From the NCBI RefSeq assembly GCF_001704415.2, contig NC_030817.1, positions 32,313,550-32,377,549 of the forward strand: a DNA stretch of 64,000 nt. The letters run 5' to 3'. The translations under genes were made by a program, and so were the position numbers. The notes beneath the pieces are model-generated. The model was not told the origin of the DNA. It did no database searches and was given only the letters and a program-made list of their open reading frames with translations. This stretch comes from Capra hircus. Its lineage: Eukaryota > Chordata > Mammalia > Artiodactyla > Bovidae. Numbering within the stretch: position 1 is the first letter of the stretch; the number at the start of each line of letters is the position of its first letter. Of this stretch, positions 35,586 through 48,155 are shown piece after piece.

Positions 35586-35999
35586 TAACTGTTTCTATTT
35601 GGCACAACAGAGTTGTAGAGGCTCCGGTTATTTAAAAGACAAACTAAACCTCAAAAAAAAAAAAAAAAAAAGATAGTGCTGAAGGAATTAACACACCATA
35701 GGAAAAAAATGCTAGTTTCTCCAGCAAGAGAATGCCTCAGGCATTTACAGTTCAATGGCTAGGTACTATTTCTAATCATCATCTCATTTAGAATTATAAT
35801 GAAGAATGTTGGGAATAATTAACCCCATTCTGTAGTCCCAGGAGCCTGTCATTGCAGGTAGGAAGGATTAGGTACCAGCTCTGTTAGTCCTGGCATGTGA
35901 GCGCATTTATTTCCTCCAGTGATACCATGTCATCCTGCCTCTCTTTTCAGGCAGGTTCAAAAAGTCCCCCACCCCCCCTACAGTGGCAAGGAGCATTCG

Positions 36000-36450
36000 T
36001 CTCATGCTTGATAACACTTTCACAGTCAGAGAATAGCAGCAGCTCCTGAAACATCCAGCCCTTTTAAAAGCTTAGGAATGACAACAGCCGCGAGTGAGCG
36101 TCTCTTTAGAGCCAGACGTGGTAAATCCTCTCTCTTCGGAGCTGCCAGCCTGGAAGCCCACTCCCTCCTTTGTTAGAAATTCTAGTCACAAAAACCTACA
36201 ATAAAATGCTGCAGGCACATCAATAAAGGATATAATGAAATCAGATGAGTCTTGTTCCTTACATTTACATGCAAAGTATATCAAAGGAGCATCCAGTTTG
36301 TTCCTGAGACCAATACAATGGATTCTTTTGTGTGGGAGGAGGGAAGATATATGAAGCTGAATGAGGAAGCAATTCCAATTAAAAGGGCTGTGTTTAAGGC
36401 TCCGAAGACAATGCAGCCTTTGCTAGACACTTAGCTATTAGAAGTATCTG
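36000..36450. promoter_or_regulatory. Repeat-free block, candidate regulatory
   Basis: No transposon recognised between the A-run at 35.67 kb and the MIR at 36.54 kb. Sequence is complex, with a few CpGs and an ATCAAAG at 36282-36288 region context (tatatcaaagg). Only relevant if conserved. Confidence 0.2.
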
Positions 36451-36539
36451 GCTGCTGAGGTGGTTTTATGGTGATTGGATGAGAGCTGGGTGGAGAGGAA
36501 CACAGCAGCACCGCCACAGGGCCCCAAGTTCCAGGTCAC

Positions 36540-36700
36540 ACTGCTTCCCTTCCAGCTCATTCCTGTGTGACCTCAGGGCCACAGGACCTGCCCTAATGGG
36601 CTGCTATGAGGATTAAACAAAATAAAGCATATAAACCCTCTCTGGCTGTGCCAGGCACATGCTAAGCTTTCTATGATGTTTGCTATTATTGTTATGAGTT
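36540..36700 (+). repeat. MIR SINE
   Basis: 'tgtgacctcagggcc...gctatgaggattaaac...gtgccaggcacatgctaagc'. Confidence 0.65.
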
Positions 36701-37488
36701 CCTCTGACTCAGCCCCACACAAAAGCTGGCAAAGGCTGGAATCACCCAGATATGACAAGTGACTGGGACCCTGGAAGGGCCTGCCCTTGAGGCCACGTGC
36801 TATGTGATGAAGGGCAAGTTGTCTCCTGGTACAAAGGCCTCTTAAAGTCAGCAAGTATTGGACAGCTCAGACACGCACCACTGGAATTAGCTTGCCTGTT
36901 TCCCACACACTTTTCATGTTTTATAGCTTTAGAATCAGACACTTGGGAGATGCCAACTTGGAGACAGATTATTCCCTCTGGCAGGCTGTCTGCAATTTTT
37001 CTCCAGAATCTCCATTTGTCTTAAATGGGAGCCACCTTCTTGAAAGTGAGTACTCAGGCTGCCTCGTGCAGCTCAGATCTGAGAGTGAAATTAGAGCCAC
37101 CTATTCGTCTATGTGGGAGGACACATCTATGGGAATCGGGATTTTGCTTTCGGCTCTTTACCCCTTGCTGGATCACCAGAGTGCCTCTGGAATTTCCTTT
37201 AGCGCAGAGGTCCCAGATATTCTTGGTTTTGTAACTTTCAGTGCTATTCTTCACTGACCTTATTAAAAGGGTAGTAATTTTCAGTTGGGAAACAACAGTA
37301 GCACAGTCCCCACTGCAGTTGTTGCAGTAAAAAAGAGGAAAATGTTTTCTTTTTTCTCTTGCCCTTTTCTGAACATTTTTTACTTTAGCTGTTCCTGATC
37401 TGTAAAGACTAACAAAGATTAACCCGATATGATAGTCACATCCTGTGTTGGGTGCTCACCTTTCCAGCACTCTTTGCAGACCACTTGG
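36701..37488. other. Intergenic
   Basis: Overlapping short open frames on both strands (36.74-37.26 kb) have no recognisable domain. No repeat recognised. Confidence 0.4.
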
Positions 37489-37695
37489 CGCTTCCCAGGT
37501 GGTGCTAGCGGTAAAGAACCCAGCGGCCAATGCAGGAGACATTTCGTGGGTTGGGAAGATCCCTTGGAGGAGGAAATGACAGGCTATTCCAGTATTCTTG
37601 CCTGGGGAATCCCATGGACAGAGGAGCCTGGCAGGCTATACAGTCCATTGGGTCGCAAAGAATCAGACATGACTGAAGCAACTTAGCACGCACAC
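37489..37695 (+). repeat. Bov-tA SINE
   Basis: Head 'cgcttcccaggtggtgctagcgg' to tail ending (CA)n. Confidence 0.88.
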
Positions 37696-37917
37696 ACACC
37701 TCGTGGTGCTTCTCCTTTCCCTTTATGTAACAGAAAGGGGGCCACAGTACAGTTCAAGAAAGACAATGGACCTAACTGCCAAGCTACCTGATGCAAGCCT
37801 ATGACTGTTTCTAAAACGTTAGAGGAAGAAGAGTATAAGATCCTTACACGTTTGCTCCTCATCACCAGCCCGACTGCAAGCCCGTATCTATATATCCCCC
37901 GATTTCTCATGGAAGCC

Positions 37918-37943
37918 GGGGGAGGGTGGTGGGGGGAGTGGGG
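37918..37943 (+). repeat. G-quadruplex-type tract
   Basis: Four G-runs of 5, 3, 6 and 4 separated by 1-4 bases, in otherwise unique DNA. Confidence 0.7.
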
Positions 37944-38647
37944 CGAGCACAGTCTCCCATCCGTTGGCTGATGATTAAAAGCCACCTTTCTATTTCCTCC
38001 AAACTCTTTCTCCGTAATTTTTATTTGCCTTTGGTGGACAGAGAAAGCCAAGATTTTTGGCGACATCACAGTGAGTCACTCTACAAAGCATAGATGCAGT
38101 TGTCACTCTACAAAGCACAGGATATGCACCTGGATACTCATTTCAGATATGGGCTTTGTTATTGTCGAGAAGTAAATGGGCCTAAATCACAGTGCCTCTC
38201 AGTTGGGAAAGCCCTGAGGAATATAACACATGAAGCCATCACTCTTATAGTGACATTTTAAAACCAGTCGTGAGGAAAGAGAGAGACAATGGAAAGACAG
38301 GGCTGCAAAAGGGGCTTTCTTTCCATCTGTAATATTCAATTTTTGTAAGAAAAAGGATGTAGAGCAATTATGGCAAAATGTAAGTATTTGTTATATCTAT
38401 GTGTTGAGCACAAGTATTTATGTCACTTGGCTGTGTATATATTTTCAAGTATTTTTAATAATTGTGTATATTTTGAAGAAAGAGCAGTAGAGTTTTTGGC
38501 ACCTAAAAAGAGAGGTGTCTTGACTCAGAACAGCCAAGGAAAAACAAATAGAATAAGTGAGGAGTTACTCAAAGCTTCCATCAAGGTGGGTTTCCGAATG
38601 ATGCTGCAGGGTGCAGCTCATGTGAAGAAAGCGGCCAATCTGTTTTA
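37944..38647. other. Intergenic
   Basis: Two near-identical phrases (tcactctacaaagca) at about 38077 and 38103 form a short direct repeat. No gene. Confidence 0.4.
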
Positions 38648-38818
38648 GGTTGTTGTTCAGTTGCTCAGTTGTGTCCGACTCTTTGCAAACCCATGCACAG
38701 CCAGGCTTCCCTATATTTCACTATCTCCTGGAGCTTGCTCAGCCTCATGTCGATTGAGTCGGTGATGCCATCCAACCATTTCATCCTCTGTCGTCCCCTT
38801 CTCCTCCTGCCTTTAAGT
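38648..38818 (-). repeat. BovB-derived SINE fragment
   Basis: 'gttgttcagttgctcagttgtg' to 'cccttctcctcctgcc', reverse. Confidence 0.87.
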
Positions 38819-38966
38819 TAAAGGAGTAAAAAAGACTTGGCAGGTAGCTTGGGTCAGGGGAACCGCTCTTTAACTCACCAGCAGGGGCTCAATTCAAAGT
38901 GCTCTCCTTTTTTCTCTGACTTCAGTGAGGTATGAAACATAAATTTAAATGATTTAACAAGTAGGT

Positions 38967-38990
38967 AACAACAACAACAACAACAACAAA
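38967..38990. repeat. (CAA)n microsatellite
   Basis: About eight AAC/CAA units. Confidence 0.9.
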
Positions 38991-39704
38991 AATTGTTTGG
39001 GTACTAGTCAGTTTAGACAAAATGGTGCTGAAATGGGCAGTAGTTTTAAAAACCCTCATTTTGAAAACGTAGGCTGGCAAAACCAAGAAAAGTTGCCACC
39101 AGAATACAAATTCAGAATTGAATTGTTTTGTTTCTTCATGAAGGGGGAAAAAAATCAAAACAAAGAGGAAAAACCCAAGTAGGATGAATGAATTCAGTGT
39201 TCAACCAATCATGAAACTGCCTCCCAAAATGGGCTCACTTAGCAAACATGGAGACTAAACACTCTCCATGGTCAAGTGGAATATCAAAGAATAAATGTGC
39301 TCCCTGCACAGAAGTAGGCTGTTGTGTGGAAAATAAAATCTGAAAAGCCATAAAGTGTTGATTGTGGGGAACACAAGTCATAGAAGACCTTCATGTCATT
39401 TACCTGTGATAAAAATTTCAGGTTAAGTGGCAAGATAAAGAATAACACCATGAGTCATCTTTATTCATGAAAAAGTCCTTAGACAAGGATTTCTCTGACA
39501 CTGTAAAAAAAGACTGTCTCCAATCAGACCTTTCCTTCTGCCTAAAACTGACCATATAATAAGAAACAGTTACACGAAACTGTCCAATGTGGACCTGCAC
39601 ACGTCAGTTTCTAGAGTCTTTTCCATAGTCCTGGCCCTAATATAAACTGTAAACTGATGCAAAAGGAAACTGTTTCTGTTTCAACCCACAAGTATATTTT
39701 AACT
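38991..39704. other. Intergenic
   Basis: No gene or repeat recognised. Confidence 0.4.
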
Positions 39705-40216
39705 TTTGTTGTTGTTCACTCAATCGTGTCCGACTCTTTGCGACTCCATGGACTGCAGCACGCCAGGCTTCCCTGTCTTTCACTATCTCCCAAAGTTTGC
39801 TAAAACTCATGTCCATTGAGTCAGTGATGCCATCCAACCATCTCATCCTCTGTCTGCTCCTTCTCCTCCTGCCTTCAATCTTTCCCAGCATCAGGGCCTT
39901 TTCCAGTGAGTTGGCTCTTCACATCAGGTGGCCAAAGTGTTGGAACTTAAGCTTCAGCATCAGTCCTTCCAATGAATTCAGTGTTGATTTCCTTTAGGAT
40001 TGACTGGTTTGATTTCCTTGCTGTCCAAGGGACTCTCAAGAGTCTACTCCAGCACCACAATTCGAAAGTATCAGTTCTTTGGTGCTCAGCCTTCTTTGTG
40101 GTCCAACTCTCACATTCATACACGATTACTGGAAAAACCATAGCTTTGACTATACAGACCTTTGTCAGCAAAGAGATGTCTCTGTTTTTTCAATACACTG
40201 TCTAGGTTTGTCATAG
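39705..40216 (-). mobile_element. BovB LINE 3' fragment, about 0.5 kb
   Basis: Reverse BovB with broken pieces of the C-terminal coding region (FELWCWSRLLRVPWTARK in one frame, LGKIEGRRRRSRQRMRWLDG in another), so frameshifted and dead. Confidence 0.9.
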
Positions 40217-40261
40217 GTTTTATGTAATTTCCAACATATTGTGACTGAGAAGACAAATTGC

Positions 40262-40675
40262 TGGAGGCCAAAAGGATGAGATGGTTGAATGGCCTCACCA
40301 ACTCAATGGATATGAATGCAAGCAAACTCCGGGAGACAGTGAAGGACAGGGAAGCCTAGGGTGCTGTAGTCCACGTGTGCATGCTAGGTCGCTTCAGTCA
40401 TGTCCGACTCTTCTGTGACTCCATGGACCAGAGCCTTCCAGGCTCCTCTGACCATGGGATTCTCCAAGCAAGAATACTGGAGTGGTTTGCCATGCCCTCC
40501 TCCAGGGGATCTTCCCACCTCAGGAATCAAACCCGTATCTCTTATCTCTCTTATTATTATCTCTTATCTTAACCCTGCATTGGCAGCTGGATTCTTTACC
40601 ACTACAATCACCTGGGAAGCCTGTGCTACAGTCCATGGGGGTCGCAAAGAGTTGGACAAGACAGTGACTGAACAA
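40262..40675 (+). repeat. BovB-derived SINE piece, split by a Bov-tA
   Basis: Left part 40262-40373 and right part about 40623-40675 ('gtccatgggggtcgcaaagagttgg'). Confidence 0.8.
40374..40622 (-). repeat. Bov-tA SINE nested in another SINE
   Basis: GTGCTGTAGTCCA (40361-40373) and GTGCTACAGTCCA (40623-40635) are its duplicated target with two changes. The copy contains an internal local expansion of TCTTAT-type repeats at about 40535-40570. Confidence 0.88.
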
Positions 40676-42024
40676 AAACAAACCTCATATATGTGTTTTC
40701 AGACCATAGAAATTAAACAAGACTTATCCTTCCAAAACTACCAAAAGGACCCAGAGAGACACATGGCTATTTTTTTAATATAATTTTAAAGATTATATTA
40801 AAACAAACACAGAGATTCTGTTTGTTAGGGTGTTTTGGGTTGTAGAAATCAATTTAAGTTAGTGAATGCACATCAAGAGAACATTTTACAAGGATACAGG
40901 GAGACCCAAGGTTGAGAACACATGAGACCTCGGAAGCAGCCATCACTCATCACTGTGTCTCTCTGAGAAATGGCTTTGTCTTCTTGGAAGAAGAACTTTC
41001 TTTGCTACTCAGTCCCCATGGTGAACAGGAAAAGGACATCTATAGCTTGCAAGCCCGCAAGTTTTAAAGTACCTGTCATTCCACAACTGCTGGCCTCTGC
41101 TCACACTCCCTTATCCTCACACACCCACTTCATCTTGAATTCCCTCACTTAACTCCAAATAGGTGGTTAAGGGATGTTCAGTGGTCTAGCTTGAACTACG
41201 AGTCTGTGGCCAGCACGTCAGATCACACAGCTGCTGAGAGTAATCCCAGTAGGTCTCCAGAGAAGAGGATGTGTCAAATGACCTATGAATTTCACTACAC
41301 ATATGCTACAGAGCAGAATGCCTTCATGCAAAATATTAATTGAATGCCTCCTCTGTGCTTGATGCTTTCTGGGGTTCTGGGGGAACAACAGTGAACAAAA
41401 AAAGAGACAAAGTTTCTCCTCTTAGGAAGCTTAGATTCCACTGAGGAAGGAAACAATAAAGAAATACTCAATAAAATACCTAACATATCTGTTGGTTGTA
41501 AGTACAGTGAACAGCAGTAATGGTGAGCTCGGACATATTTAACAACCAGCTCTCTGGAAGGCATTTGATGATTTCTGTGGTATTTATACCACAGTACAGT
41601 GACAGTCTATGGGGTCTCAAAGAGTCAGACATGACTGAAGCGACTTAGCAGACACGCACAGTGACTTTCAAGCTCTCAGTGTGATATCCCTGATCATGGA
41701 CTTCGGAGGAGATGAGCTGTAACACGCTATTGCAGAGTAGCCCCACCATAGACAGACACAAGGGATATAACCTCAAAGCACAGATGAGAGTAAAACACAG
41801 TAAAAGAACTAGGATGTTATGGGTTTTTAGGATCTATTACTTTTGTTTTTAACATAATTAATTCCATTGTAATTTGAATTATTTAATTTTTCGTGATGGC
41901 TTTGTTTAATAACTAGCTCACAGAATTCCAGAAAATTTTATCCTCTGTCCTCACAGGCCAGTATGAGCCAGATCCAGGACACCACTGGAGGTAAGGAAAA
42001 CAAGACAGAGTGAGGAGGGGTGGT
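40676..42024. other. Intergenic
   Basis: Contains an old L2-type piece (about 41335-41480) and a 3' Bov-A tail at 41602-41656 ('gtctatggggtctcaaagagtc'). No gene. Confidence 0.45.
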
Positions 42025-42300
42025 GTTCCAGATAACTGGAACTGCTGTGTAACAAACCAGCTCAAGACTGAGTGGCTTGGAATAAGAACTGTTCTACTAC
42101 ATCTCATAATTTTGCAGACCAGACAGGGCCAGATGGGGGAGTCCTTCTAGTCAGTGATGTCAACTGGCAGATGGACTCGTCCTGAAGGTCCAGAGTGTCT
42201 GGGGCCTCCGTGGGGGTGACCAGAAGCCTGGGCTAAGCTGGAGCTCTTGAGTGGAGTGCCTCCACTTTACTTGAGCATGGCAGCCTCAGGTAATCAAATC
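42025..42300 (-). repeat. Old LTR-like repeat (MaLR type)
   Basis: 'ctgctgtgtaacaaacc...gagtggcttggaataag' is the reverse of an old LTR-type end. Non-coding relic. Confidence 0.45.
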
Positions 42301-42892
42301 CAGGACTCCCAGAGAAACTGTTCTAAGAGGCAGGAAGTGGAAACTGTCAGTCTCCTAAGGCCTGGGCCTGGAAACTGTCCCAGCACCACATCTGCCATAT
42401 TCTGTTGCTCAAAGAAACCACAGGACCTGCCTACATGTAAGTGACAGAGACCCTGTCTCTCCACAGGAAGGGGATCAAAGAACGTGCGGCCATCCCTAAT
42501 CCACCACAGAGAGGGAATAGTAATGTCACGGAGCTCTGATATTTTAAAGATGGTGGTTGGGGAAGACTTTTCTACTGAGGTGATTTTTTTTTTTTCTCCT
42601 AAGAACCAAGCCATATGAACAAACAACATGTGCATATGAGATATTGAGTCCAGGTTTTGGCAGTAATTCTGACTAAGTCCTTAGACCCTGCTCTGCCGTG
42701 AGTGGGGGATATCTGACAGTGAGCACTTAAGAGGCACTTCTTACTACCCAGGTGAAAGACACCAAAGTTCAAAGAACCTAGGCACCTACTCCCAGACGCC
42801 AAGCAAAGCCTTGAATACTGATCAGTAGCAGAATGTAACCTGAGCCCAGTTCTTCGACCCAGATCTTCTATTTAAAAGTTCAGTGCTTCTTC
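42301..42892. other. Intergenic
   Basis: No gene recognised. A T-run at about 42585-42597. Confidence 0.4.
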
Positions 42893-43072
42893 TCTGGGCT
42901 TCCACTATGGTGCAAATGGTTAAGAATCTGCCTACAATACAGGAGACCCAGGTTCGATCCCTGGGTCAGGAAGATCCCCTGGAGGAGGGAATGGCAATCC
43001 ATTCCGGTATTCTTGCCTGGAGAATTCCATGGACAGAGGAGCCTGGTGGGCTACAGTCCACAGGGCACAAAA
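42893..43072 (+). repeat. Bov-tA SINE
   Basis: Head 'tctgggcttccactatggtgcaaatgg' to 'gctacagtccacaggg'. Confidence 0.87.
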
Positions 43073-43494
43073 CTTTTTCTAATCAGTGTTAGCACATGAT
43101 TTAGCATTTGACACTTGCGTTTTATAAAATGCACATATTTTATATCGATAAGAATGTAAACTCCTTAGGAGAGACTTACTTTTACACTTCTCCAGGGCTG
43201 CTGTATACAGTAGTGTAGTTGGTATACTACGCAAGATATTACCAGGTTTGGAGTATGCACTTGGCCTGCCAGGCTCATGCTGTGGGGCAGGACCACACTG
43301 TCTCAGAGGAATGGGTATCTTTTTCTGTTCCTACAATAAAGCAGCAAGTGGTAGCCCTGTACTTCTCTTACAAAAGTGTACTTTGTGTAACATAGTGCTG
43401 GGCATGCCTCTGAAGGATCCTGGGGTTGGAGAGGGGGTAGAGTGAATGATTAATAGCATTCAGATTCCACCAGAAGTGTGTCTTATGGACATGC

Positions 43495-44190
43495 TATGAT
43501 TGTCTACTGCTGTATAATGAACCACCCCAAACCTAGTGGATGATATAGATCTTCAACTGGAAACTTCCTTTGGTTCCAACTCTGTGTAACCATGTGGACT
43601 GCAGCCAGCCAGGCTCCTCTGTCCATGGGATTCTTCAGGCAAGAATACTCGAATGGGTTGCCATTTCCTCTTCCAGGGCATCTTCCTGACCAAGGGATCA
43701 AACCTGTCTCTTTTGTCTCCAGCATTGGCAGGATGGTCCTTTACCATTAATGCCACCTGGGAAGACCCTCATCAATATAATAGCCATTTTATTGTGCTCA
43801 CAGATGCTTAGAGTCAGGAATTTGGATGGGGCAGAGTAGGGGTATATTGTCTCTGTTTCATGATGTCTGGGGCCTCAGCTGCGAAACTCATTTGGGAGCT
43901 GGAATCATCTGCAGGTTTCCTTCCTTATATGTCTGGGATCAAGCTGAAAGGACTCAAAGGCCAGCCTCCACTGGGACTGTCAATAGGAACACGCGCATGT
44001 GGCCTTCTCCTGTGACTGGGGTTTCCCACAGTTTGGCGGCTGGCTCTGAGATAGAGCACCAAAGGAGGGATGTCCACAAAGCAAGCCTTCTGAGAAAGCC
44101 CAGGGGTAGCTGCATGGCCTTCCAAGCCCAACCTCGGAAGTCACCATCTCCAAGACACATTACTGGCTGCAAGCATGTCACTGTGGCCAG
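43495..44190 (-). repeat. Old LTR-like repeat, interrupted
   Basis: Left 43495-43555 ('ctactgctgtataatgaacc'), right about 43770-44190 ('cctcggaagtcaccatc'). Broken by the Bov-tA at 43566-43768. Non-coding relic. Confidence 0.45.
43566..43768 (-). repeat. Bov-tA SINE
   Basis: Reverse orientation. 'ccatttcctcttccagggcatcttcctgacc' and head 'gccacctgggaag'. Confidence 0.87.
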
Positions 44191-44324
44191 CTTACACTCG
44201 AGGGCAGGGAAGTGAGACTGTGCCTCTTGATGAGGATTAGCATGTGGGATGAGAGATGTTGTCGTGGCCATCTTTGGAAAATGCAGCCTGCCACAGGGCA
44301 CATCTCTTCAACAACCCAGTACCA

Positions 44325-44472
44325 CCTGGGTTGGGAAGATCCCTCGGAGGAGGGCATGCAACCCACTCCAGCATTCTTGCCTCAGAAATCCCATGGACAG
44401 AGGAGCCTGGCAGGCTACAGTCCATGAGGTCACAAAGAGTCAGACAGGACTGAGTGACTAAGCACACACATA
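44325..44472 (+). repeat. 5'-truncated Bov-tA/Bov-A SINE
   Basis: Starts inside the element ('tgggttgggaagatccc') and runs to the (CA)n tail. TACCACC precedes and follows it. Confidence 0.85.
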
Positions 44473-46230
44473 CCACCAAAGAAATGGAGCTGTGATTGAC
44501 GGATGCAGCCTCCTAACCGCGCCCCTCCCCCAGCAACGATGATGCTGGTGCTGAAGGGCCCTCTGGGGCCAGGTACACAGGGACTGCATCCTGAGGCCAG
44601 CACCTGAGTCCCCAAAAGCCTCTCTCTTTCAAGTTTGCAGTCAGAATGTGAGCTGAGCACAGGCCATGCTGGCAGCTTCAAATGCCCCAGCTTCTTTTCG
44701 CCCTTGGGCTTGGTGGTTATGCCAGGAGCCTGATAGGTTGAGGGTTTGCCTCTTTTTTTAATATGTGGGCCACCAGCTAACTGTCAGAGTTATCAGGGCT
44801 CAGGCCAAAGCCAGATGTTCTTAACAGATGTGCAAAGCAGACAGTTCCCTTATTACATCTTCTTAAGTTGTCTGATGTTATATGATGGCTTTTTTAGTCT
44901 AATTTAGGGTTGAACACCCCTGGCAAGGCAATTGTAGCCATTTCCTCTATTTTAGTTCACACAAAGAAACCCAGCCTTGATTTCAAACCTTTTTTCTTTT
45001 TAACTAATTGGGTGGCCTTCTGCAGCTGGGCTATGGAAACCAAGGGAAATTTCAAACTGAAGATTATATATTATGTATATATATATATATAGAGAGAGAC
45101 AGTTGTGAAATGCATTCCTCCCAACACACCCCTTGCCACTATTTCTCTCCATTAATAAAGATGCTCTAATCTGGCATAAGTAAGAATGTAAGAAATCACC
45201 AGACATAACTGCAAATGCATCATAGTGCTCTCTTTCGGCCTCTACCCTATCAGTTCTACCTGGATTTCATATCTGGAGGCTTTGAGGAAAAGTGCAGTAA
45301 AGCTACAGCTTAGTTACAGAGCATCACCAAATAATAAACACCAAGTCCACCCTTCCCCCGCCCCTTACCTCTGATCTGGCTTTGCTCCAGTTGTGATGTC
45401 TGCAAAATGAGCTGTCACCAGATCAGACTTCTTCAGGTCAGAAGTGGGAGGGAGCTGTACACCCACAAATGAAATGCCCCTGGGAACACAGGATTTGTTT
45501 CCTCTATCAAGTGCTATTTATGTGCTTATAAACAAACAGCTTTTATTATTCAACTTATAAAACTCCACTGTTTAAAGTCTGCATTTAACTACATTGCACA
45601 CTAACATCTGTGACAATGAGAAAGTGCACTAACATATCCCATTTCCCACCCTCCCATCACCACTACCTGCCCCCCACCTCCCCACCCCCCACCCCCCGCC
45701 AATATGACAATGTACCCTCAAGGTTATAAAGTGCTAAGACTGAAACCAGGCATGCATAGGAGAAGAAATACTTATGAGAGGATATGAGAGTGACAATCAA
45801 ATGTTTGTTAGGAGTGAGAATGAACTCTTTGTGGAGTTTGGTGAGCCTTGGCCTGTGCTGAGCCCCTGCCTGGGAAAGGTCTAGGTGAGTGAGCTGACAG
45901 AACCCATGCGTGACTCACAGTGGGCTCCGACTAGGCCTGTAGTGCCCTAGGACTCAGTAAGAAATAAAACATGGAAGTAAATATTTTGTGACTAACACAA
46001 AGGCTGCATTTCATGGTAACAAGGTGACCCCAGAGCATCAAACATCCCTCCTGCCACACGCACCTCCCCACCCCACCAGCCAGAAAAGATGCAAAAGGCG
46101 AGCCAAGGCTCAGGGCTCTTCTGATCTGGGAAGTTCCTCCAGGGCTGGTAGATTCACTGAACTTCACGTCCACTTCAATCCATTAGAAACAGAGGCACAG
46201 AGCTGCCAAAGCTATAACTTTAATGTATGT
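44473..46230. other. Intergenic
   Basis: Holds (TA)n(GA)n at about 45075-45100 and a C-rich run at about 45668-45700. No gene. Confidence 0.4.
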
Positions 46231-46239
46231 GTAATGGCT

Positions 46240-46610
46240 GATTTTGTGGATCAGACTGGCTGGGTCACAGTACTCAGTCAAGCACCAGTCTAGAGACTTC
46301 TGTCAAGTCATTTGTTAGACGTGATTAACATTTAACTCAGTAGACTTTAAGTAAAGTAGAATACTCTCTATCAGTGTGTGTGTGTGGAATCTCATCCAAT
46401 TAGTTGAAGGTCTTGAGAGAAAGGTTGAGGCTTCCCACCCCAAGAAAGGATTCTGCCAGCAGACTGCCTTTGAACTTGAGCTGCAACATCAGGTCTTCCC
46501 TGGGCCTCCATGCAGATTTCAGATTGGTCATTTTCCAAACTCATATGAGCCAGTTCCTTAAAATGAATCCTACTCGTTCTGCTTCTCTGGAGAACCCTGA
46601 CTCTATGTTA
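46240..46610 (+). repeat. Old mammalian interspersed repeat
   Basis: 'tggctgattttgtggatcagactggctggg...catccaattagttgaaggtcttgag...tctctggagaaccctgactc' is a familiar, widely dispersed old mammalian repeat pattern. I cannot name the family with confidence. Confidence 0.55.
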
Positions 46611-47194
46611 TGTCTATACACTTTGCACTGCTTACTGCTTGATTAATTTACATAGCAGGGACTGCAAGCTGCCTAATACCCATTTTTCTCTTCTTTCTTG
46701 GTGTCAGAATCCTAATTTGATTTAGGATGGTAATGTTCTAGCTAAAAGACCATGTTTCCCAGTTTTCCTTACAGCCAATGATGGCCCCATGATTTACCTC
46801 TGTCCAATGACAGGTAAGCATTGTTGATTAGGATTTACAGTAAAACTTCTTAAAAAAGAAGAAAGGCTATTGGCATGTACCCTCTCTCCGTTTTTGGGTT
46901 TTCTGTCTGGAACTCTGATGGTGGACTGAACTCACTGGCCATCTTGAATCACGAAACTACCCACTAAAAATGGCACAGCAGAAAAATACCAGCTCTGGAC
47001 TGCCCACTCTCTTTTACTTGAAGAAAAACTAAACCACTATCCTTTAAAAACCACTATAATTCCAGTTTGTGAACAACAGTGTACTGTAATTCCAAATTGA
47101 TCAGATAATACACAGAAGCTACAATAATTCAAAGCAAACCTCAATAGTCCTCAAACCCAGACCATCATTTATGGTCTGGTCCAGCTTGTCTTAT
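46611..47194. other. Intergenic
   Basis: Nothing recognised. Confidence 0.4.
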
Positions 47195-47335
47195 AAAATG
47201 GATAGTATTATTATTCCCACTTTACAGAAGATGAAACTAAGGTACAAAGAAGTGAAGTAACTTGCCAAGATCACATAATCAGCAAGTGCCTGTGCTTTGA
47301 ACTTAGATCTAGTCAATTCTGGAATTTGAACCTTT
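47195..47335 (-). repeat. MIR fragment
   Basis: 'ttattcccactttacagaagatgaaactaagg...gtaacttgccaagatcaca' is reverse MIR. Confidence 0.8.
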
Positions 47336-47346
47336 TTTTTTCTTAA

Positions 47347-47425
47347 TAAAATATGGAATGCTTCATGAATTTGCGTGTCATCCTTGCACAGGGGCCATGC
47401 TAATCCTCTCTATATCTTGGAATCT
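47347..47425 (-). pseudogene. U6 snRNA pseudogene, 5'-truncated
   Basis: On the minus strand: GATTAGCATGGCCCCTG, then CAAGGATGACACGCAAATTC and GAAGCATTCCATATTTT, which are the central and 3' parts of spliceosomal U6. Differences from U6 include G to T in 'ccctgtgcaagg' and changes in the 3' stem. The 5' stem-loop (GTGCTCGCTTCGG) is missing or unrecognisable, so this is a retroposed, non-functional copy. An A-rich tail on the minus strand follows its 3' end. Confidence 0.92.
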
Positions 47426-47587
47426 GCACTCTTAACCTCAGTGCCTCCCAATGGATAAGCTAAGAATAATGGGTGGAAGTCATGGGACACAGATTCCGGT
47501 TCAATATAAGGAAGACTCTTCTAAAAGGGAGCTGTTCAATAACACCATAACTAGGAACATGTAATTAAAGACTGAATAACCACTATT

Positions 47588-47722
47588 AGGGTTTTCCAGG
47601 TGACACTAGCGGGAAAGAATCCACAGGCCAATGCAGGAGATGCAAGAGACACAGGTTCGATCCCTAAGTCAGGAAGATCCCCTGGAGCAGGAAGTGGCAA
47701 CCTACTCCAGTATCATCCAGTA
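47588..47722 (+). repeat. Partial Bov-tA SINE
   Basis: Head 'gggttttccaggtgacactagcgg' to 'cctactccagta', then cut off. Confidence 0.85.
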
Positions 47723-47847
47723 TTAGTCTATTTCATTTCACCCAAGTCTACATGTGTGTTTTGACAGAATTAAGCACTCCATACTAGGAATTTTAAAAAG
47801 AAAGGAAAGGGTAGATTTAATATCAATACTGGCACTATTCTAGTTCT

Positions 47848-48048
47848 TGACTTCCCTGGAGCTCAAACGGTAAAGAATCTGCCTGTGATGCGGGAAACCA
47901 GGGTTCGACCCCTGGGTCAGGAAGGGAACAGCAATCCACTCCAGTATTCTTGCCTGCAGAATTCCAAGGACACAGAAGCCTGGGGGAGGCCACAGTCCAT
48001 GGGGTCGCAAAGAGTAGGACATGACTGAGCGACTAACACACACACACA
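47848..48048 (+). repeat. Bov-tA SINE
   Basis: Full copy ending in (CA)n. CTAGTTCTT occurs on both sides (about 47840 and 48051), a probable target-site duplication. Confidence 0.88.
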
Positions 48049-48155
48049 TTCTAGTTCTTCATTTGGGTAGTGGGGCGGAGGGACTCCATTTTATTTCTGT
48101 GTTTCATCACTTTTGTACATGTTGCAATGTCTTTTAATATATATTAAACATGACA

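Noticed and set aside
36740..37260. Several overlapping open frames on both strands
   Set aside because: Frames on both strands with no domain or repeat-independent support; typical of chance.
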